Shown here piece after piece: positions 1-7,424 of a stretch of 16,903 bases of DNA; position 1 is the first letter of the stretch; each line of letters begins with the position of its first letter. Location: the NCBI GenBank assembly GCA_031127185.1, contig JARIET010000028.1, forward strand, positions 1-16,903, given 5' to 3'. A program made the translations under genes and the position numbers. The notes below the pieces were generated by a model, which was not told the DNA's origin, did no database searches, and saw nothing but the letters and a program-made list of their open reading frames with translations. This DNA comes from Gemmatimonadota bacterium (lineage in GTDB: Bacteria; Gemmatimonadota; Gemmatimonadetes; Gemmatimonadales; Gemmatimonadaceae).

Positions 1-770
1 GATAAGGTCACGATCATCTGCCGTGTCTGTCCAACCAAGAGTGCGGGCCCGCCGGTGACTGTGACAGTCATTAAGGCGGCAGCCGGAAGCACAGTCAGGG
101 CTGTAGCCTGAGAAACCCCGCCCGACGTTGCTACGATTTGGACCGTCCCGGGTGCGACTGCGGACACAAGCCCCGCGGCACTGACAACGGCAATCGCCGC
201 ATCCGAGGTGGCCCATGTGATCGGACGCCCCAGCGTATTTCCCGCGGCGTCTTTCACCACGCCCGTGGCCTGGGCCGTCTGGCTCTGGATCAGCGTGCTG
301 GTAATGCCCGTGACAGTGACCGTGCTCACCGCCGCCACTGTCACACTTGTTGCCGCCGGCGCCGCACCGGGTGATGCATCAATTGCTGCCAGTTCCACTG
401 TGTCCAGCAACGTGCCACTCGCGGCGTCGCGCAACTCCACCGTCACCCGCAGCCGGCAGGTCGTCGGCCCGCCCACATGCGCGGCGTCGGCCAGGCACTT
501 CGCGAGATCCACCGGCACGGAGAGTTGCTGCGTTCCGGTGGCGACCGTCGTCGTCTGGTCCAGCAGGGACACCAGGCCGCCGCTCGCCGTCTGATACCGC
601 ACGCGAACGGTGGCCGTGCGTGAACCACCGGCCACCTGCGAGGCCAGTTCAAGCTGGAGACGCACCGCCTGTGTCTGAGGTACAAGCACACGCTCCGTGC
701 AGGCCGCACCAACGAACAGCGGCGCAGCCAGTGCGGCGGTTCGCGCAATGAATCGCAATGCAGTGCGCAT
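1..770 (-). CDS. Big2 (bacterial Ig-like) domain lipoprotein, 3' end beyond window
   Basis: The frame is open from an ATG at 770 to the window edge (256 codons visible, no stop), so the C-terminus is missing. The N-terminus is a basic, then hydrophobic signal (MRTALRFIARTAALAAPLFV) followed by GAAC, a probable lipobox with Cys24 as the lipidated residue. Residues about 25-135 are beta-rich with a possible disulfide pair (Cys92, Cys105). Residues about 143-228 read as a Big2 domain, with TVTVTGITSTL at the start, PITWATSDAAIAVVS in the middle and GTVQIVATSGG near the end. A second Big2 repeat begins at about residue 232 (TVTVTGGPALLVGQTRQ). Big2 domains are typical of cell-surface and adhesin-like proteins. 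The start ATG shares one base with the stop of the upstream gene (TAATG), and a strong purine-rich ribosome site lies at 778-786. It is the third gene of a coupled cassette. The ligand and total length are unknown. Confidence 0.85.
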   Translation of the reverse strand, partial: MRTALRFIARTAALAAPLFVGAACTERVLVPQTQAVRLQLELASQVAGGSRTATVRVRYQTASGGLVSLLDQTTTVATGTQQLSVPVDLAKCLADAAHVGGPTTCRLRVTVELRDAASGTLLDTVELAAIDASPGAAPAATSVTVAAVSTVTVTGITSTLIQSQTAQATGVVKDAAGNTLGRPITWATSDAAIAVVSAAGLVSAVAPGTVQIVATSGGVSQATALTVLPAAALMTVTVTGGPALLVGQTRQMIVTL

Positions 771-1984
771 TAGCGTGCCCCTCCCCGAGCGCCGATAGTC
801 CCCGAGAGTTGTAAACCGGTCATCCCAGTTGAACCGGAGCCAGTGTTGATGGAACCGACCTGCCCACGAAGGGCAACACGAATGGACGCATCTGCAAAGG
901 GCCAATCCACGCCAACCGTTGCTCCAGCCGCGGCCACCGATGCGCCGACGAGTGCCGAAGTGAACTCGAGTCCGCTGTGCCATCGCGCATCGAGCCCCAG
1001 GATGAGTCCGCGCTGCGCGGCTCCGCCACGCACGCCGATAAACGACCCCTCCAGGTACGAGCCGCCGGATCCGGCGACCTTCGTTCCCGCTGCGTCAGTG
1101 AACTCGGACCGCATGCGTACCGAGGCGTTCACCGCCGTCTCCCGCCACCCACCGGCCGAGAAGTCGAGCCGACCGATCGCGCTCACCTGGGGCCCGAGCG
1201 AGTAGTTCGACGCGCTCCGCGAACTACCTGCCGTCAACGTGAGCGCATCTTCCGCATACAGGTCACCCACAACGACCAGGGCAAGCCGCTTCGTCCCGAT
1301 CGACCGGTCCGCGCCCAGTGAAAGGTGTGTCGCCATGCCCGGCGCCAGCGTGGTGAGCGACTTGCCGCTCGAGAGCGCCAGCGCGATGGGAGTGTACTCG
1401 GTGCGTTGTTCCACCGACGCCCCGAGTGCCATCGCCCACGGCCCAACCTCTCTGGCCCCCAAAACTCCGAGCGTTCCGCCCATGCCGAGCCCGAGCGCAC
1501 TCACCGGCATGCTGAGCCCAGGTGCGGCGATCGCCTGCACCACGGCCGTGGCGTCGGCACCGAGTTCGGTTGCTCCGGTCGGTACGTTGACGCCAGCCGT
1601 AAGCAGGAATGCATCGCCTACGAGTGGCCCTGTCAAGCGCACATTCACATCGGAGACGCCGCTCTGTGTCAGCGTACGCGTCGTACCGCCTGAGGTCAGT
1701 GTCACCGTGCTCGACGACACCGCCCCGGCAACATCCACCGACCACCGGTCGCGAACCTTGAAGCGGGCACGCAGCGGCACCGCCAGCTGACGCACTGCGG
1801 AAATATCTCCCGCCGCCTGTTCAATCGCGCTGCCGAAGCTCCAACTGCTAAACACCGGTGCACCACGCCACTCGGCCGTCGGAGCGAGGGCCCCTTGGGC
1901 GGTTCCCGTCGCCGGGACCGCGCCAATGCCGGCGGCAAGAGCCAGCACGCTCGCGCCAAGGCGCGCTTTGCTGAGGCTGTGCAT
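770..1984 (-). CDS. Probable outer-membrane protein of unknown function
   Basis: This 404-residue protein has a clear signal peptide with probable cleavage after the TAQ at residues 28-30. The mature part alternates polar and hydrophobic residues in many short Gly/Ser/Thr-rich segments (for example RWSVDVAGAVSSSTVTLTSGG) separated by turns, which is the usual look of a transmembrane beta-barrel. I recognise no catalytic motif and no named family, so the barrel call is inference from pattern. The start ATG overlaps the stop of the CsgG-like gene by one base (TAATG), with a GAGGG ribosome site at 1992-1996. Its own TAA overlaps the ATG of the Ig-like lipoprotein in the same way. The tight coupling on both sides suggests that the three products are made in fixed proportion and act together at the cell surface. 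A porin or transport role is possible but unsupported. Confidence 0.75.
   Translation of the reverse strand: MHSLSKARLGASVLALAAGIGAVPATGTAQGALAPTAEWRGAPVFSSWSFGSAIEQAAGDISAVRQLAVPLRARFKVRDRWSVDVAGAVSSSTVTLTSGGTTRTLTQSGVSDVNVRLTGPLVGDAFLLTAGVNVPTGATELGADATAVVQAIAAPGLSMPVSALGLGMGGTLGVLGAREVGPWAMALGASVEQRTEYTPIALALSSGKSLTTLAPGMATHLSLGADRSIGTKRLALVVVGDLYAEDALTLTAGSSRSASNYSLGPQVSAIGRLDFSAGGWRETAVNASVRMRSEFTDAAGTKVAGSGGSYLEGSFIGVRGGAAQRGLILGLDARWHSGLEFTSALVGASVAAAGATVGVDWPFADASIRVALRGQVGSINTGSGSTGMTGLQLSGTIGARGGAR
778..786 (-). promoter_or_regulatory. Strong ribosome binding site inside the upstream gene's 3' end
   Basis: On the minus strand the bases read GGGGAGGGG, ending 7 bases before the ATG at 770. 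The site lies inside the last codons of the 770-1984 gene, next to the TAATG overlap. It supports the ATG at 770 as a genuine start, and with it the Ig-like lipoprotein gene that runs off the window. Confidence 0.7.
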
Positions 1985-2949
1985 TAGAAGACCCTCAGCG
2001 TAATGAGAAGCGTGAAGATGAACGACTGCAGCGGGACGTCTGCGGCCTCGGGCAACTTCGTCACGACGGCGGTATTGATCGCCTGCGCCGTGACATCGAG
2101 CACGCGGGCGATGGCGTCAGCCTTGGCGGCCGCGCCGCCTGGGTTCGCCACCGGCCCAACGCTCAGCTGCGCACGCGATGCGGCGGAGCGAGCGGCCGAG
2201 AACCCGATATCAAGTCGAGCGGCGTCCTGAAACGCGCGGACTGCAGCGGCAACATCTCCGCGCGCCTCCGCCTCGGCACCGCGGCCGAATGCGACGGCCG
2301 CGGCCACGTTGGTGGTTTGTTTTTGCTCGACCGACGCCCGTTCGGCCGGTGTCAGCGTCACGCCCAACTGGTCGAAGAGTTGAAAGGCGAGTGCCTTTTC
2401 CGCGTCAAAGATGCGATCGAGTGTCGCCGTTCCTCCGGCGACGTTCTGCACCGTACCGGAGAGCACGTCCACCACCCGCGCACTGATGACAATCTGGCCG
2501 TTGCCCGCCGGCGTGATGGAACCCACCACCACGCGGCGCGCACCGAGGAGTTTCCCGACGCGCGGTGCCGTCCGTGGATCAGCGGCGCCTTCATCGACCA
2601 GCGAGAGTTCGCGATAGATGGCGTCGATCCGTTCGCGCTCCACCATCTGCAGCTGCGGCGAGCGGGAGAGGTCGCCAAGCAGAAACGACGACATGGCGTA
2701 ACTCAGGGGCCGCAGCAGCGTGTCACGTTCGGCGACGAGAAATGGCAAGACGCTCACAGCCCGGGCCGGGATCTTTCCCGCGTCGATGGCCGATTCGTTG
2801 GCCACCGCGAGCTTGGCCTCACGATCGGCCGCGTCGATGGCGACGCCTGCACGGCGTGCCGGGGCAAATGAGGCGCAGGCCGCGGTCCCGATCAGCACGG
2901 CACCAACCGCGGATCGGCCGAGCAGCGCCCGAATTGGAGTGAACTTCAA
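1984..2949 (-). CDS. CsgG-like outer-membrane lipoprotein with TPR-like C-terminal region
   Basis: The frame is open much further upstream, but the extra residues are the antisense of the neighbouring DUF5916 gene. The best start is the TTG at 2949, giving 321 residues beginning MKFTPIRALL. A signal segment ends in TAAC, a possible lipobox (Cys25). Residues about 60-200 match the CsgG/FlgO-like fold: a VSVLPF strand, then a helix with LSYAMSSFLLGDLSRSPQ, then LQMVERERIDAIYREL, then GKLLGARRVVVGSI and ARVVDVLSGTVQ. In the family, CsgG forms the outer-membrane secretion pore for curli, but many relatives have unknown cargo. Residues about 215-250 look like one or two TPR-type helical repeats (EARGDVAAAVRAFQDAARLD). 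The last residues form a hydrophobic strand ending in Phe. At 321 residues it is longer than Escherichia coli CsgG (277). It is the first gene of a TAATG-coupled trio. No curlin-type repeat protein is visible nearby. Confidence 0.78.
   Translation of the reverse strand: MKFTPIRALLGRSAVGAVLIGTAACASFAPARRAGVAIDAADREAKLAVANESAIDAGKIPARAVSVLPFLVAERDTLLRPLSYAMSSFLLGDLSRSPQLQMVERERIDAIYRELSLVDEGAADPRTAPRVGKLLGARRVVVGSITPAGNGQIVISARVVDVLSGTVQNVAGGTATLDRIFDAEKALAFQLFDQLGVTLTPAERASVEQKQTTNVAAAVAFGRGAEAEARGDVAAAVRAFQDAARLDIGFSAARSAASRAQLSVGPVANPGGAAAKADAIARVLDVTAQAINTAVVTKLPEAADVPLQSFIFTLLITLRVF
1992..1996 (-). promoter_or_regulatory. Ribosome binding site at the first TAATG junction
   Basis: The minus strand reads GAGGG, seven bases before the ATG at 1984, inside the end of the CsgG-like gene. 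Together with the one-base TAATG overlap it suggests translational coupling of the 1984-2949 and 770-1984 genes. Confidence 0.6.
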
Positions 2950-3019
2950 GTCAGGCCGTCCAGGTGAGGGGTTGGAAAAGCAGAATGTATTCTGGTTTGC
3001 CGAATTCCGAAACACACAG

Positions 3020-3039
3020 CGCGCTACACCGCTAGCGCG
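3020..3039 (-). terminator. Possible weak terminator hairpin after the DUF5916 gene
   Basis: A perfect 7-bp inverted repeat (CGCGCTA at 3020-3026, TAGCGCG at 3033-3039) with a 6-base loop begins two bases after the stop of the 3041-5764 gene. On the minus strand the sequence that follows is only mildly T-rich (TGTGTGTTTC), so this is a weak candidate. If real, it separates the large gene from the CsgG-like cassette. Confidence 0.35.
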
Positions 3040-3040
3040 A

Positions 3041-5764
3041 TTACAGTCCCATCCAGTAGCTAATCTTGAGCAGAAAGACGTTGTGCGCCGGCGCGTCAAA
3101 AAGTGCGCGCGTGTCACGCCCCAGTGCAAACGACCCCAGCATGGCCTCATCCTCCTGCTGCCGCTGCCACACCAGGAACAGCGTGGAGCCGGGACGATAC
3201 TCCCAGCGCAGTACGGCGTTCCCGATGAGCGACCGCACATTGAAGTCGCGATCGTCGAAACTGAGGTCGGAGGTGCCGTTCCCGTCGAAATCGACATACC
3301 GCCGACCGGAACTGCCCTGACAGGTGCGGCCGCCGGTACATCGGTCACCTGCCGCCCCGACATATGTCCCTTCGGCGAACCGGTCAAATGCGTACGTGCG
3401 GGGCGCAGACAGTTGCTTGTAACTCAGGTAGTCACCCGTCGAGAGCAGCGGCTGCACGAAGAGTTGCAGCGTGAGCCGAGGTGACATCGTGAAGTCGATG
3501 CGGGTTTCCAGTGCGAGCTCACGACGGTCGAGATCGGCAAAGAGGTACCGCGACCCAAACGTCGGCGCGTACGGCAGCGCCGTCGTCGTGGCGACGTATT
3601 GCGCTCCGATCCGTGATCGTTCCCACGTCGGCTCTATGCCGATCTCCACTCGCGGGGACGGGCGAAGGCGAAAATCCACGGCGTATTCCTGGCGCCACCC
3701 CGCGCCCTTGGCCCGGCTCTCGTAGGTGACGGACGGCTCCACAACTACCGGGCGACGGCCGTCAGTCGACATGCCAATTGTCATTTGCGCCGAGCGCGGT
3801 GTCACCATCATTGGACCGCCACGAGTCCCGTTGCGATCCGTGAGTTCCGGGCTGAGCCGGATGCTGCTTTCCACATCCCAGTAGTTGAGCAACGTCCCGC
3901 TCGCGTTGAGCGACACTGAACCGTTGACATGCGCGGCGCCCCACGACGCGGGCGACCACAAATCCTCGATGGCTTCGTGCGACCAGTTGTGAAAGGTGGA
4001 TGCGGTGAACCGGTACGATCGCCACGTGGCACCGGGCGTGATCTGCCGATACTGCACGCGGGCACCGCCATCGAGCACCTCTTGCCGACTGCTGAAGCCC
4101 AGATCATTCACCTCGAACCCGGGCGTGACCTGCGCGGCCCACACGGACCCGGTCCAATGCTGCCCGCGTCGCTTTTCAAGGGTCATGCGCCAATCCACTC
4201 CCGACATGGATGTTGCTGTCGAGTCGACCGTGAGGCGCACTGCATCCGGTCGCTGAAAGAAGTGCGTGCTGGAACGCTGCACGCGAATCATCGCTGCCGG
4301 TTCACCGACAATGTGACTTGCCGCCACGTAGCCGAAATAGGCGAACGTGCGGTTGTTCCACTGGTGCTCCCAGTCGAACCCGCCGCTGAATGCTGTGGAG
4401 GGCAGGAACGCGAACGAACCGTCTGCCTGGCTTCGGCGCTGCCAGGTCGCAATGGCGCCCACGGTTGATTCACCTTCGTTGTAGTCCTGCCGGAGTCGAA
4501 ACGCCGAGTGCAGCGTGCGCGGCTCTCCGATGAAGCGCTCTGTGCGACCGCCATTGTCATCAAACCAGGCCCGGCCCTTCTCTTCGTCGGTCACGGCCGC
4601 AATCGCGCCCAGGCTCAGGCCCCCCGCCGTTCGGCCGGTGAGCTTGGCCGCGCCGACGATTGTCGCCGCCTCCGGAATGTCAACGAAGTCGGCGCCGGAT
4701 GGCGCACGCCCGCTGGGCCGTCGCCCGATGCGACGACCATAGAATAGCCGGTTGTTGCCGCCGCTCAGGGAAAAGTCGAAGATCCGCGCGTCTTCCACGA
4801 AGAACGGGCGTCGTTCCTGGAAGAAGGTTTCGAATGCCGTGAGATTGATCACGGCCGGGTCCGCCTCAACCTGCCCGAAGTCAGGGTTGATCGTGGCGTC
4901 GAGCGTGAACGACGACCCCAGTCCGTAGCGCATGTCGAATCCCGCGCGCGCGGTGGTCGTTGATCCATCGCGAAACGGGTTGCCCGGCTCGCGTGGCTCG
5001 AACTCCCCGCCCGTCACCAGGTACGGCCGAAGCTCGAGCCGGCGCGGAGCGCGCGCCGTTCGCACGCCGGTGAGCGTACCAAACTGGGACACGAATCCCT
5101 GTTGCAGCTCCGACATCAGCGAGAAGTGCGTTTCCTCGTTGGTGCGTGGACGCCCGCGCGCAAAGTTCACGCCCCAGGTCTGCTCACCATCAGCGGTTTC
5201 GTACCGAAGTTGCGAAAGGGGAATGCGCATTTCCGCAGTCCATCCGGCGGAATCAATCCGGGCCGCCGATTGCCACACCGCATCCCAGGCATCGTCGGAG
5301 TCGTCATCGTTAAAGAGGTACTGGTCGCGCTGCACGTTGGCCGCACTCAGTTGGAACACGTACGCGGTTCGCCGGTCCCGACGGGGATCGAATCCCACTG
5401 CGAACCAGTCGGCGTTCCCTTCACCGTCCCTGCGCACGAGCTGGCGGGCAATCGTCGCCGCATCAGCGTCGTGCATGCGCGCAGCCACATAGACGGCCTC
5501 GTCGTCGTACAGGATGCGGACGTCCGTCTGATGTTCCGCGGGCGCCCGCTCCACCGGCTCCTTCTGGACAAACCCCGTGATCACCGGAGCCACCCGCCAG
5601 GCCGCCTCGTCCAGGCGCCCATCGATCGCCACGGCGCCGGCGCGCCGCACGGCGGTGGCCGACGGGCGCGGCAGCGGGCCCGTTGCGCCGGGGTTGGCCT
5701 GAGCGAACAACTCCGGCGGTGTGCACGATGTTGCGACGATGACGGCAAATGCCAGGCGTATCAC
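3041..5764 (-). CDS. CBM9-like / DUF5916 domain outer-membrane protein
   Basis: This 907-residue protein starts at a GTG (5764) followed by a signal peptide, with likely cleavage near residue 21-23 (LFAQ/ANPG). Residues about 38-225 form the carbohydrate-binding-family-9-like (DOMON-type) sandwich: AVAIDGRLDEAAW, then DVRILYDDEAVYVAARM, then AYVFQLSAANVQRD and WTAEMRIPLSQLRY. The rest matches the DUF5916 family, including a PFFVEDARIFDF segment around residues 315-330 and a C-terminal LRWEYRPGSTLFLVWQRQQ. In the family the C-terminal part is predicted to be an outer-membrane beta-barrel, and proteins of this size and order are common in Gemmatimonadota and Bacteroidota. The biochemical role is not established; glycan binding or uptake is only suggested by the CBM9-like part. 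The ribosome site is weak. The gene is full length for its family with no frameshift. It follows the lectin-like gene on the same strand but is separated from it by a very strong hairpin. Confidence 0.88.
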   Translation of the reverse strand: MIRLAFAVIVATSCTPPELFAQANPGATGPLPRPSATAVRRAGAVAIDGRLDEAAWRVAPVITGFVQKEPVERAPAEHQTDVRILYDDEAVYVAARMHDADAATIARQLVRRDGEGNADWFAVGFDPRRDRRTAYVFQLSAANVQRDQYLFNDDDSDDAWDAVWQSAARIDSAGWTAEMRIPLSQLRYETADGEQTWGVNFARGRPRTNEETHFSLMSELQQGFVSQFGTLTGVRTARAPRRLELRPYLVTGGEFEPREPGNPFRDGSTTTARAGFDMRYGLGSSFTLDATINPDFGQVEADPAVINLTAFETFFQERRPFFVEDARIFDFSLSGGNNRLFYGRRIGRRPSGRAPSGADFVDIPEAATIVGAAKLTGRTAGGLSLGAIAAVTDEEKGRAWFDDNGGRTERFIGEPRTLHSAFRLRQDYNEGESTVGAIATWQRRSQADGSFAFLPSTAFSGGFDWEHQWNNRTFAYFGYVAASHIVGEPAAMIRVQRSSTHFFQRPDAVRLTVDSTATSMSGVDWRMTLEKRRGQHWTGSVWAAQVTPGFEVNDLGFSSRQEVLDGGARVQYRQITPGATWRSYRFTASTFHNWSHEAIEDLWSPASWGAAHVNGSVSLNASGTLLNYWDVESSIRLSPELTDRNGTRGGPMMVTPRSAQMTIGMSTDGRRPVVVEPSVTYESRAKGAGWRQEYAVDFRLRPSPRVEIGIEPTWERSRIGAQYVATTTALPYAPTFGSRYLFADLDRRELALETRIDFTMSPRLTLQLFVQPLLSTGDYLSYKQLSAPRTYAFDRFAEGTYVGAAGDRCTGGRTCQGSSGRRYVDFDGNGTSDLSFDDRDFNVRSLIGNAVLRWEYRPGSTLFLVWQRQQEDEAMLGSFALGRDTRALFDAPAHNVFLLKISYWMGL

Positions 5765-5799
5765 GACTGAAATCCGGGAATTGGGGTCTGATCGTACGA

Positions 5800-5831
5800 A
5801 CGGCGCGCCGGCGAAATCACCGGCGCGCCGT
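5800..5831 (-). terminator. Strong hairpin terminator of the lectin-like gene
   Basis: A perfect 12-bp inverted repeat (5800-5811 with 5820-5831; core CGGCGCGCCGG) surrounds an 8-base loop. It starts 19 bases after the lectin-like stop, and on the minus strand TTCGT follows. The very GC-rich stem, which contains the GGCGCGCC palindrome in each arm, is typical of an intrinsic terminator, though the T tract is poor. Only 35 bases remain between it and the next start (5764), so a promoter for the DUF5916 gene would have to lie in or just beside it, or depend on read-through. Confidence 0.6.
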
Positions 5832-5849
5832 CACCGACACAGGGCTATC

Positions 5850-6533
5850 TCAGTCGCGAAGCGCGTCGCTGCCGCCGCTGGCTCTCGGCATGCCAAAGCA
5901 GTAGTACAGCCCCGCCCCACCGCTCGACACCAGGTTGGCCTGGCTGCAGCCGCGTGAGTTGTGCGCCGAGCCCCACGACGTCGGGTTCTCACCGCCACCC
6001 TGACGGTCATGATGGCCCACGCGCACAGATCCGGAACCCGCGCTGTTGGATCGGTAGTTGTTGCAGTTATTGTAGTTGTCGCCCACGTACAGCACGCCGT
6101 CAAGCGTGGAACCTGTGATGATGTCGTGCGTGTTTGGCGTGTCGCCCCGCCCATTCACCATCGCGCCCTTCTCGGTGAGCGAATTCTCCTTGCCGAGCTT
6201 GGTGTTGAGGCTGTGGAGGTCGGCAACATTGTCGGCGATCTTCACACCCTTGGCGTTGAACCATGGGCCCGTGCCAATTCGGTCGCGTGCATTCTGCATT
6301 GGCTTGCCATCTTCGGCGCCCACGCTGAGGTAGGCGCGCCAGCTTAGCCCGGTCGAGCCAGCCGCAGCTGCAAGGTCGTTGCAACGCTTGTCGGCACCTT
6401 CGATGCCGCCGAGGTTCGCGCCGTCACCGGAGCCCGCGCTGGTGATGAAGAAACTCATCGGCGCCTGCTGTGCTGCGACCGGCGCGGCGCCGACCGCGAG
6501 TGCAGAAAATGCCATGATAATGAGACGCTTCAT
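5850..6533 (-). CDS. Secreted lectin-like protein
   Basis: This is a 227-residue exported protein. The open frame continues upstream to about 7004, but that part is antisense to the divergent gene. The ATG at 6533 is preceded by a GAGGT ribosome site and followed by a clean signal peptide (MKRLIIMAFSALAVGAAPVA, cleavage near residue 22). The mature part carries recognisable segments: MSFFITSAGSGDGANLGGIE, then ADKRCNDLAAAAG, WRAYLS, NARDRIGTGPWFNAKGVKIA, NGRGDTP, VGHHDR and RGCSQ...GGAGLYYCF. Four Cys (51, 157, 196, 212) would allow two disulfides. Single-domain secreted proteins with this pattern are usually annotated as lectin or lectin-like. I recall the pattern but cannot name a Pfam model with certainty. 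Sugar binding is inferred, not shown. It may share a regulatory region with the divergent copper lipoprotein (136 bases between starts). Confidence 0.75.
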   Translation of the reverse strand: MKRLIIMAFSALAVGAAPVAAQQAPMSFFITSAGSGDGANLGGIEGADKRCNDLAAAAGSTGLSWRAYLSVGAEDGKPMQNARDRIGTGPWFNAKGVKIADNVADLHSLNTKLGKENSLTEKGAMVNGRGDTPNTHDIITGSTLDGVLYVGDNYNNCNNYRSNSAGSGSVRVGHHDRQGGGENPTSWGSAHNSRGCSQANLVSSGGAGLYYCFGMPRASGGSDALRD

Positions 6534-6669
6534 CTGGAGACCTCGCGGGCAGTGGGAGTGAGCGGATTCCAACCGACAACTGAAAGGTAAAGTGATGCCC
6601 CGTGGCGACTTGGCGCCAGCCCGTTCCGCGCAGTGTGACGGCAAGTGGGCCCGCTCAGGTAGGGGAAGT

Positions 6670-7329
6670 ATGAAATATCGAACCCTCCCCCCCAGGTTCG
6701 CCGCTCGCGCTTGCGCCTGTGCCGCGATCCTTGTTGTCAGCGCATCGTGCGGCGGAGGCGGCGGCGACGCCGCGCCGACCTCACCAGGTAGTTCGAACCA
6801 GACGATATCGAACGTGTCCATCACGGGAAATGCGACCAGTGTCGCGGTCGGCGCAACCGTCACGCTTGGCGCGACGGCCACGAACGCCTCAGGCGGATCC
6901 GTGGCCACCACGTTCACGTGGACATCAGCCAATCCGATGGTCGCGCTGGTCGGATCCAGCACGGGCGTGGTCACGGGAGTCGCCGTGGGCAGCACAACCA
7001 TCACCGCGTCGGCTGGTGGTCAAAACGGCGTACGAGTGATTTCGGTGACGGCCGCCAGCCAGCCGCCTCCGCCGCTGGCCCAGGCCACCATCGAAATGCC
7101 GGGCGCAGCATTTTCCCCAAATGCGGTATCGATCGTTGTGGGCGGCACGGTGACGTTCGTGTTTACCGCACTGCCGCACAACGTGTTCTTTGGCGGGGGC
7201 GCGGGACGTCCCGCGGACATCCCCGTCACCAGCAATCAGGTGGTTCAACGAACGTTCACCACGGCAGGGCTGTTCAACATCAACTGCACACTGCACCCGG
7301 GCATGTCAGGAGTGATCACCGTGCAGTGA
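6670..7329 (+). CDS. Lipoprotein with Big2 domain fused to a cupredoxin (amicyanin-type copper site)
   Basis: The chosen start is the ATG at 6670, with an AGGGGA ribosome site at 6661-6666; an upstream in-frame ATG at 6592 lacks one and would spoil the signal. The 219-residue product has a signal ending VSASC, with Cys27 as the likely lipidated residue, followed by a Gly5 run. Residues about 45-128 are a Big2 domain (VSITGNATSVAVGATVTL ... GSTTITASAGGQNGVRVISV). After a proline-rich linker (QPPPP), residues about 137-219 are a plastocyanin-like domain with all four type 1 copper ligands: His170 in PHNV, then Cys206, His209 and Met212 in CTLHPGM. The Cys-x2-His-x2-Met loop has the length found in amicyanin rather than plastocyanin or azurin. 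A periplasmic or surface electron-carrier role is expected from the family; the partner is not visible here. It is transcribed divergently from the lectin-like gene. Confidence 0.88.
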   Translation: MKYRTLPPRFAARACACAAILVVSASCGGGGGDAAPTSPGSSNQTISNVSITGNATSVAVGATVTLGATATNASGGSVATTFTWTSANPMVALVGSSTGVVTGVAVGSTTITASAGGQNGVRVISVTAASQPPPPLAQATIEMPGAAFSPNAVSIVVGGTVTFVFTALPHNVFFGGGAGRPADIPVTSNQVVQRTFTTAGLFNINCTLHPGMSGVITVQ

Positions 7330-7350
7330 TCCTGCGTGGTGAGTGCGGGG

Positions 7351-7394
7351 CAAACGGCGGCTACAGGGAACTGGCACCCGGTAGCCGCCGTTTG
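7351..7394. terminator. Bidirectional terminator between convergent genes
   Basis: A perfect 14-bp inverted repeat (CAAACGGCGGCTAC at 7351-7364, GTAGCCGCCGTTTG at 7381-7394) has a 16-base loop. It sits between the end of the copper lipoprotein (7329, plus) and the end of the beta-propeller gene (7425, minus). On the plus strand it is followed by AATTCGTTTTC. Position and symmetry fit a shared terminator for both convergent genes. Confidence 0.75.
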
Positions 7395-7424
7395 AATTCG
7401 TTTTCGGGCTCAGCCGCCCCGCCA

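Noticed and set aside
443..748. A 101-codon minus-strand frame near the left edge
   Set aside because: It is an out-of-frame shadow of the Ig-like lipoprotein gene, whose own frame shows a lipoprotein signal and Big2 repeats.
2984..2989. Possible -10 box (TACATT, minus strand) for the CsgG-like cassette
   Set aside because: No acceptable -35 hexamer is present at 16-18 bases, so a promoter call was not justified.
2950..3387. N-terminal extension of the CsgG-like frame
   Set aside because: The extra residues are the antisense of the DUF5916 gene and the 91-base gap. They are Cys/Arg/Ser-rich, and the signal segment begins only at the TTG at 2949.
6534..7004. N-terminal extension of the lectin-like frame
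   Set aside because: It overlaps the divergent copper lipoprotein in antisense. The ATG at 6533 has a ribosome site and begins a proper signal peptide.
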